This document shows positions 30,340-34,450 of a DNA stretch of 34,450 nucleotides, piece by piece (position 1 is the stretch's first letter; every line of letters begins with the position of its first letter). A model generated the notes under the pieces. The model saw only the letters and a list, made by a program, of their open reading frames with translations, was not told the DNA's origin and did not search any database. The position numbers were made by a program, and so were the translations under genes. This stretch comes from an uncultured Eubacteriales bacterium (GTDB taxonomy: Bacteria; Bacillota; Clostridia; Oscillospirales; Oscillospiraceae), in the NCBI GenBank assembly GCA_900545805.1, contig URAL01000016.1, forward strand, positions 1 to 34,450, given 5' to 3'.

Positions 30340-31857
30340 TTACTTGATTATCAGCGAGCTTCCGCTCATAACGTCGGGTTTTTCTATATTCATGATGTCG
30401 AGCATCGTCGGAGCGATATCCGAAAGGCGGCCGCCGCCGCGAAGCTTCACACCGTCACAGCATACCACAAAAGGAACGGGATTGGTAGTGTGCTGAGTAT
30501 TGATTTTTCCGTCGGGGTTTATCATGCAGTCGGCGTTGCCGTGGTCGGCTGTAATGCAAAGGACTGTGTCCGGCATGCTCTTTGCCGCGTCGTACACCCT
30601 GCCCATGCAGGTATCGACCGTTTCAACGGCCTTTACCGCCGCGTCGAGAACGCCGGTGTGCCCGACCATGTCGCAGTTTGCGAAGTTGCAGACTATCATC
30701 TCGTACTTATCGCTTTTTATCGCCTCAACGCACTTATCGGCGACCTCGGCGGCGCTCATCTCCGGGATGAGGTCATAGGTCGGGAACTTCTTCGGCGACG
30801 GAACAAGGCATCTCTCCTCGCCCTCGCAGGGCTTTTCCACACCGCCGTTAAAGAAGAACGTGACGTGCGCGTACTTCTCCGTTTCCGCAACGCGAAACTG
30901 CTTGAAGCCCTTTTCCGAGACTATCTCGCCGATGGTGCTATCGAGCTTCTCCGGCGGATAAGCTATCGGCAGCGTAAGTGTCTCGTCATACTGTGCGGTG
31001 CAGACATAGCTCAGGGGGAACACGGTCTTTTTGCGCTCAAAGCCGTCAAACTCCGGCAGGGTCAGCGCCCATGTCATCTCGCGTGCGCGATCGGGGCGGA
31101 AGTTCATGAATATGACGCTGTCGCCTTCATTTATAACACCTTCGGGACACACGACGACGGGCTTGACAAACTCATCGGAGACGTTCGCCTCATAGCTGTC
31201 CTCAACGGCCTTAACGGGATCGGGATTCATTATACCCTCACCGCAGACGATGGCGTTGTAGCCGGCTTCGACTCTGTCCCAGCGCTTGTCGCGGTCCATG
31301 CCGTAGAATCTTCCCTGTATCGTCGCTATTCTTGCATTGCCCAGAGATGTGCATTTATCGCGCATTTTCGTTACATACTCCGCGGCGCTTCTCGGCGGAA
31401 CGTCGCGCCCGTCAAGGAAGCAGTGGACATAGACCTTTTCAAGTCCGCGCATCTTTGCCATGTCAAGGATGGCGAAGATGTGATTTATGTGGCTATGCAC
31501 ACCGCCGTCGGACAAAAGGCCGAGGATGTGCAGCGCCCTGCCGCCTGCCTTTGCGTCGTCCATTGCCTTGACGTAGGCCGCATTTTCAAAAAAGCTTCCG
31601 TCAGTGATGGCCTTGTTTATGCGCGGCAGATCCTGAAACACAACGCGGCCCGCGCCGATGTTCGTATGTCCCACCTCGCTGTTGCCCATCTGTCCCTCGG
31701 GCAGGCCGACATCAAGGCCGGAGGCGGACAGCTGCGTGTGAGCGTTTTCCGCAAAAATGCGGTCAAGCTGCGGCTTTTCGGCAAGACTCACGGCATTGCC
31801 GCCGCCTGCGGGCGCTATGCCGAAGCCGTCCATGATAACGAGAACGCACTTACTCAT
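30340..31857 (-). CDS. gpmI: 2,3-bisphosphoglycerate-independent phosphoglycerate mutase
   Basis: This 505-residue Mn-dependent enzyme interconverts 3- and 2-phosphoglycerate. Visible motifs are VLVIMDGFG (metal Asp), MGNSEVGHTNIGAGR with the phosphorylated Ser near 61, SDGGVHSH, FLDGRDVPP, GRFYGMDRD, NFRPDRAREMT, CNFANCDMVGHTG and TADHGNAD. Length is normal. The ATG at 31857 is used; it overlaps the tpiA stop by 8 bp (ATGAGTAA), so translation is coupled. A longer in-frame extension into tpiA is not supported. Confidence 0.98.
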   Translation of the reverse strand: MSKCVLVIMDGFGIAPAGGGNAVSLAEKPQLDRIFAENAHTQLSASGLDVGLPEGQMGNSEVGHTNIGAGRVVFQDLPRINKAITDGSFFENAAYVKAMDDAKAGGRALHILGLLSDGGVHSHINHIFAILDMAKMRGLEKVYVHCFLDGRDVPPRSAAEYVTKMRDKCTSLGNARIATIQGRFYGMDRDKRWDRVEAGYNAIVCGEGIMNPDPVKAVEDSYEANVSDEFVKPVVVCPEGVINEGDSVIFMNFRPDRAREMTWALTLPEFDGFERKKTVFPLSYVCTAQYDETLTLPIAYPPEKLDSTIGEIVSEKGFKQFRVAETEKYAHVTFFFNGGVEKPCEGEERCLVPSPKKFPTYDLIPEMSAAEVADKCVEAIKSDKYEMIVCNFANCDMVGHTGVLDAAVKAVETVDTCMGRVYDAAKSMPDTVLCITADHGNADCMINPDGKINTQHTTNPVPFVVCCDGVKLRGGGRLSDIAPTMLDIMNIEKPDVMSGSSLIIK

Positions 31858-32629
31858 TTTCCGCCCCCGTTGCAGCAATGATGGCCGCAAAGTCCGCCGG
31901 CTTGAGCGACGCGCCGCCTATGAGACCGCCGTCAACGTCCGGCTGAGCCAGAAGCTCGGCTGCGTTCTTTGCGTTCATGCTGCCGCCGTAGAGAATGCTG
32001 ACGCTGCGTGCGGCGCGTGCGCCGTATATGTCGCGGATTATAGCGCGAATCTCGCGGCAGACCTCCTCGGCCTGCTCGCTGGTAGCGGTCTTGCCCGTGC
32101 CGATGGCCCAGATGGGCTCGTAGGCGATAACGCAGCGGCGCAGGGCGGCAGCGTCAACGCCGCACAACGCTGTGCGCACCTGATAGTTTATGTGCGCCAT
32201 GGTCAGGCCCATCTCGCGCTGCTCAAGGCTCTCGCCCACGCAGATGATCGGGGTTATCCCCTTATCTAAAAGAGCGCGTACCTTGGCGTTTACGAGCAGA
32301 TCGTCCTCACCGTGATACTGGCGGCGCTCGGAGTGGCCGACGATGCAGTACCGAACTCCGGCATCGTCGAGCTGCGATGCGGATATCTCGCCCGTGTAAG
32401 CGCCCTTGTCAAACCTTGAAACATCCTGCGCACCGGTGATGACCTTGGCCTCTTTTCCGGCCTTGAGCATCGCCGGAATGTCGATCGCGGGAACGCACAA
32501 AACCGTTTCACAGCTTTTCATTTTTGGCATGAGGGGCTTTAGCTCCTCGATGAATGGCTTGACATCGGAAACGAACATGTTCATTTTCCAGTTACCCGCT
32601 ATTATTGTCCTTCTGTATTTCGTGTTCAT
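31850..32629 (-). CDS. tpiA: Triose-phosphate isomerase
   Basis: This 259-residue enzyme interconverts dihydroxyacetone phosphate and glyceraldehyde 3-phosphate. Catalytic residues are present: Lys in GNWKMN, His in VGHSERRQ, and Glu in AYEPIWAIGTGK; the phosphate loop ILYGGSMNAKNA and GGLIGGASL are intact. The segment GAQDVSRFDKGAYTGE differs from the more usual GAQNxxxxxxGAxTGE only in detail. GGAGG lies 8 bp before the ATG. It lies between pgk and gpmI, the usual Firmicutes order. Confidence 0.98.
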   Translation of the reverse strand: MNTKYRRTIIAGNWKMNMFVSDVKPFIEELKPLMPKMKSCETVLCVPAIDIPAMLKAGKEAKVITGAQDVSRFDKGAYTGEISASQLDDAGVRYCIVGHSERRQYHGEDDLLVNAKVRALLDKGITPIICVGESLEQREMGLTMAHINYQVRTALCGVDAAALRRCVIAYEPIWAIGTGKTATSEQAEEVCREIRAIIRDIYGARAARSVSILYGGSMNAKNAAELLAQPDVDGGLIGGASLKPADFAAIIAATGAENE

Positions 32630-32654
32630 TATCCTTGCCTCCTGTAATTATTTT

Positions 32655-33848
32655 TTATTTATCCAGCAGACATGCAACGCCGGGGAGCTCGCGGCCTTCG
32701 AGGAATTCGAGGGAGGCACCGCCGCCGGTGGAGATGTGGGTCATTTTATCGGCAAAGCCGAGCTGCTCGACGGCAGCTGCGCTGTCGCCGCCGCCGACGA
32801 TGGTGACTGCGCCGGACTCTGCCAGCGCCTTTGCGACGGCCTTGGTGCCCTCGGCAAAGGCTTCAAACTCAAATACACCCATGGGGCCGTTCCAAACGAC
32901 GGTCTTTGCGCTCTTGATAGCGTCCGAGAAGAGCTTAACGGTCTCAGGTCCGATATCAAGGCCCATCCAGCCGTCGGGGATAGCATCGACGGGAACGATC
33001 TTCTTCTCGCAGTCGGCCTTGAATTCATTGCCGATGGCGGTATCGACGGGCAGGAGAAGCCGGACGTTCTTTTTCTTTGCCTTTTCTATCATTTCAAGCG
33101 CATAGTCGAGCTTGTCGGCCTCAAGCAGTGAGTTGCCGATGCCGTGACCCATTGCTTTTATAAAGGTGTAGGCCATGCCGCCGCCGATGATAACGGTGTC
33201 GGCCTTATCCAGCAGGTTGTTTATAACGCCGATTTTGTCGGATACCTTTGCACCGCCGAGGACGGCGACGAAGGGACGCGCGGGATCGTCCAGCGCCTTG
33301 CCCATGACAGACAGCTCCTTCTCGACGAGAAGCCCGGCATATGCGGGAAGATACTTTGCAACGCCTGCGGTGGAGGCGTGGGCGCGGTGCACGGTGCCGA
33401 ACGCGTCGGAGACGTAAAGCTCCGCCATATCGCTGAGCGCCTTTGCGAAATCATCGCCGTTTTTCTCTTCACGGATATCGAAGCGGAGATTTTCAAGCAG
33501 CATGATCTGGCCTGGTCTGAGCGCCGCGGCCTTTGCCTTCGCGTCCTCGCCGATTATGTCCTTTGCAAAAATGACCTCAATGCCGAGGAGCTCTGAAAGG
33601 CGCTTTGCAACGGGCGCGAGCGTGAGCTTTTCCTTCCACTCGCCCTTGGGCTTGCCGAGATGCGAGCAGGCGATGACGGCAGCGCCGTTATCCAGCAGAT
33701 ATTTTATGGTCGGCAGCGCGGCAACGATACGCTTATCGCTTGTTATCTCGCCTGTCTCCTTGTTCTGGGGGACGTTAAAATCGCAGCGCAGAAGCACCTT
33801 CTTGCCCTTAACATCCGCATCGAGCACACTTTTCTTGTTGTAATTCAT
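32655..33848 (-). CDS. pgk: Phosphoglycerate kinase
   Basis: This 397-residue enzyme makes ATP from 1,3-bisphosphoglycerate. It starts with KVLLRCDFNVPQNK (substrate Arg and Asp), followed by SHLGKPKGEW, LLENLRF, DAFGTVHRAHAST, LGGAKVSDKIGVI, GPMGVFEFEAF and the C-terminal nucleotide loop GGGDSAAAVEQ. AAAGGAG precedes the ATG. The short leader after trmL contains the palindrome GTCGGAA-AA-TTCCGAC just before the ribosome site. The usual upstream partner gap (GAPDH) is not in the window; trmL is there instead. Confidence 0.98.
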   Translation of the reverse strand: MNYNKKSVLDADVKGKKVLLRCDFNVPQNKETGEITSDKRIVAALPTIKYLLDNGAAVIACSHLGKPKGEWKEKLTLAPVAKRLSELLGIEVIFAKDIIGEDAKAKAAALRPGQIMLLENLRFDIREEKNGDDFAKALSDMAELYVSDAFGTVHRAHASTAGVAKYLPAYAGLLVEKELSVMGKALDDPARPFVAVLGGAKVSDKIGVINNLLDKADTVIIGGGMAYTFIKAMGHGIGNSLLEADKLDYALEMIEKAKKKNVRLLLPVDTAIGNEFKADCEKKIVPVDAIPDGWMGLDIGPETVKLFSDAIKSAKTVVWNGPMGVFEFEAFAEGTKAVAKALAESGAVTIVGGGDSAAAVEQLGFADKMTHISTGGGASLEFLEGRELPGVACLLDK

Positions 33849-33864
33849 GATAAAGCTCCTTTCC

Positions 33865-33880
33865 GTCGGAAAATTCCGAC
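33865..33880. promoter_or_regulatory. Perfect palindrome in the trmL-pgk spacer
   Basis: GTCGGAA and TTCCGAC flank two bases, only a few bases upstream of the pgk ribosome site. It may be an operator for the glycolytic genes or an RNA hairpin that affects pgk translation. No T tract follows. Confidence 0.4.
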
Positions 33881-33908
33881 ACGGTATTGAAAAATTAATA
33901 GATACCTG

Positions 33909-34397
33909 TTATGATTCGGCCATGGAGCCCGTGTCCTTGAGGCCGGGGAAGCCCTGCTGACGTAAAGCCTCATAGGCCAGAACGGCGGCCGAGTTTGAAA
34001 GATTCAGGCTGCGGGCCTCACTTATCATCGGGATGCGTATGCAGCGGTCACAGTAGCGCATACGAAGGTCCTCGGGAAGCCCTGCCGTTTCCCTGCCGAG
34101 CATGATGCTGACCGTTTCGGTCGAAAAATCGGCCTCGAAATACGCGTGCGGCGCCTTGGTCGTCGCAAGCCACAGGTTCGCGTCGCCGTTTTTTTCGAGG
34201 TACTCGTCAAGGTTTTCGTACACACTTATATCGACAAGATGCCAGTAGTCAAGGCCGCATCGCTTTACGGCCTTATCAGAAATGTCAAAGCCGAGAGGCT
34301 TTATAAGGTGAAGCCTTGCGCCGGTCGCCGCGCAGGTGCGGGCGATAGCTCCGGTGTTATGCGGTATCTCCGGCTCAAGAAGGACTATATTCAGCAT
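33909..34397 (-). CDS. trmL: tRNA (cytidine(34)-2'-O)-methyltransferase, SPOUT family
   Basis: This 162-residue knotted methyltransferase modifies the wobble base of tRNA-Leu. Motifs are NIVLLEPEIPHNTGAIARTC at the start, HLIKPLGF, MLGRETAGLP and the SAM-knot IPMISEARSLNLSNSAAV near the end. Length fits TrmL. ATG 34397 is chosen; an in-frame TTG 24 bp upstream would add eight residues but has no ribosome site. It is the first gene of the minus-strand run and lies 60 bp before pgk. Its promoter probably lies partly outside the window; TAATAT at 34445-34440 could be the -10. Confidence 0.93.
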   Translation of the reverse strand: MLNIVLLEPEIPHNTGAIARTCAATGARLHLIKPLGFDISDKAVKRCGLDYWHLVDISVYENLDEYLEKNGDANLWLATTKAPHAYFEADFSTETVSIMLGRETAGLPEDLRMRYCDRCIRIPMISEARSLNLSNSAAVLAYEALRQQGFPGLKDTGSMAES

Positions 34398-34450
34398 TAT
34401 CTTATCCCGTTTCGTTATCAAATATCTGCTTTACATGTATATATTAGCAC

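Noticed and set aside
29223..31881. Long plus-strand frames opposite eno and gpmI (369 and 566 codons)
   Set aside because: They lie wholly within well-identified enzymes on the minus strand and show no family motifs.
1..34450. CRISPR array, transposase, integrase or prophage structural genes
   Set aside because: None seen; repeats present are paired hairpins, not regular spacer-repeat units, and no recombinase motifs appear.

Overview
The window reads as chromosomal DNA of a fairly GC-rich Clostridia member, most likely an Oscillospiraceae/Ruminococcaceae-type gut anaerobe. This is inferred from strong GGAGG ribosome sites, sigma-A style promoters, a BspA-type leucine-rich repeat surface protein, S-layer homology (SLH) domains, a K+-dependent type membrane pyrophosphatase, and the cluster of transglutaminase, DUF4358, MBOAT and DHHW genes. 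No rRNA, tRNA, CRISPR array or transposase gene was seen. The window starts inside a gene and ends just upstream of the trmL start.

Layout. 1-3108 (-): a large secreted LRR protein, cut by the left edge, and a TetR regulator. 3549-4751 (+): a PLP aminotransferase with its own promoter and terminator. 4887-10034 (-): a tightly packed operon of plsC-like acyltransferase, two halves of a heterodimeric ABC exporter, and a FabG/YmfI-like short-chain reductase. 10473-13900 (+): the membrane pyrophosphatase hppA and a secreted coiled-coil M23 endopeptidase, each with a clear terminator. 13968-17139 (-): an operon headed by a LexA/CI-like self-cleaving regulator, followed by a DUF3267-like membrane protein, an M20 amidohydrolase and a TIM-barrel protein. 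17302-19767 (+): a P-type ATPase that has lost the Cys-Pro-x motif, followed by a HAD-IB phosphatase. 19768-20455: a small accessory island with a 51-residue protein (-), a divergent 56-residue ribbon-helix-helix protein (+), face-to-face promoters, repeated operator-like sites and three hairpin terminators. 20455-26067 (-): a five-gene cell-surface operon (transglutaminase-like protein, DUF4358 lipoprotein, MBOAT acyltransferase, DHHW partner, deacetylase with SLH domains). 26309-28698 (+): a lipase-like hydrolase and a sugar nucleotidyltransferase. 28699-29033: a highly structured intergenic element bounded by two identical hairpins 250 bp apart. 29034-34397 (-): trmL followed by the glycolytic run pgk-tpiA-gpmI-eno.

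How the parts fit. The glycolytic run, hppA and trmL are housekeeping. The MBOAT/DHHW/deacetylase/transglutaminase operon, the M23 peptidase and the LRR protein act at the cell surface. Least explained are the small RHH/51-residue island, the S24-regulated operon with its 11-bp inverted repeat placed in the promoter, the Cys-less P-type ATPase, and the multi-hairpin element beside eno. Family names rest on motifs read by eye; no database search was run.
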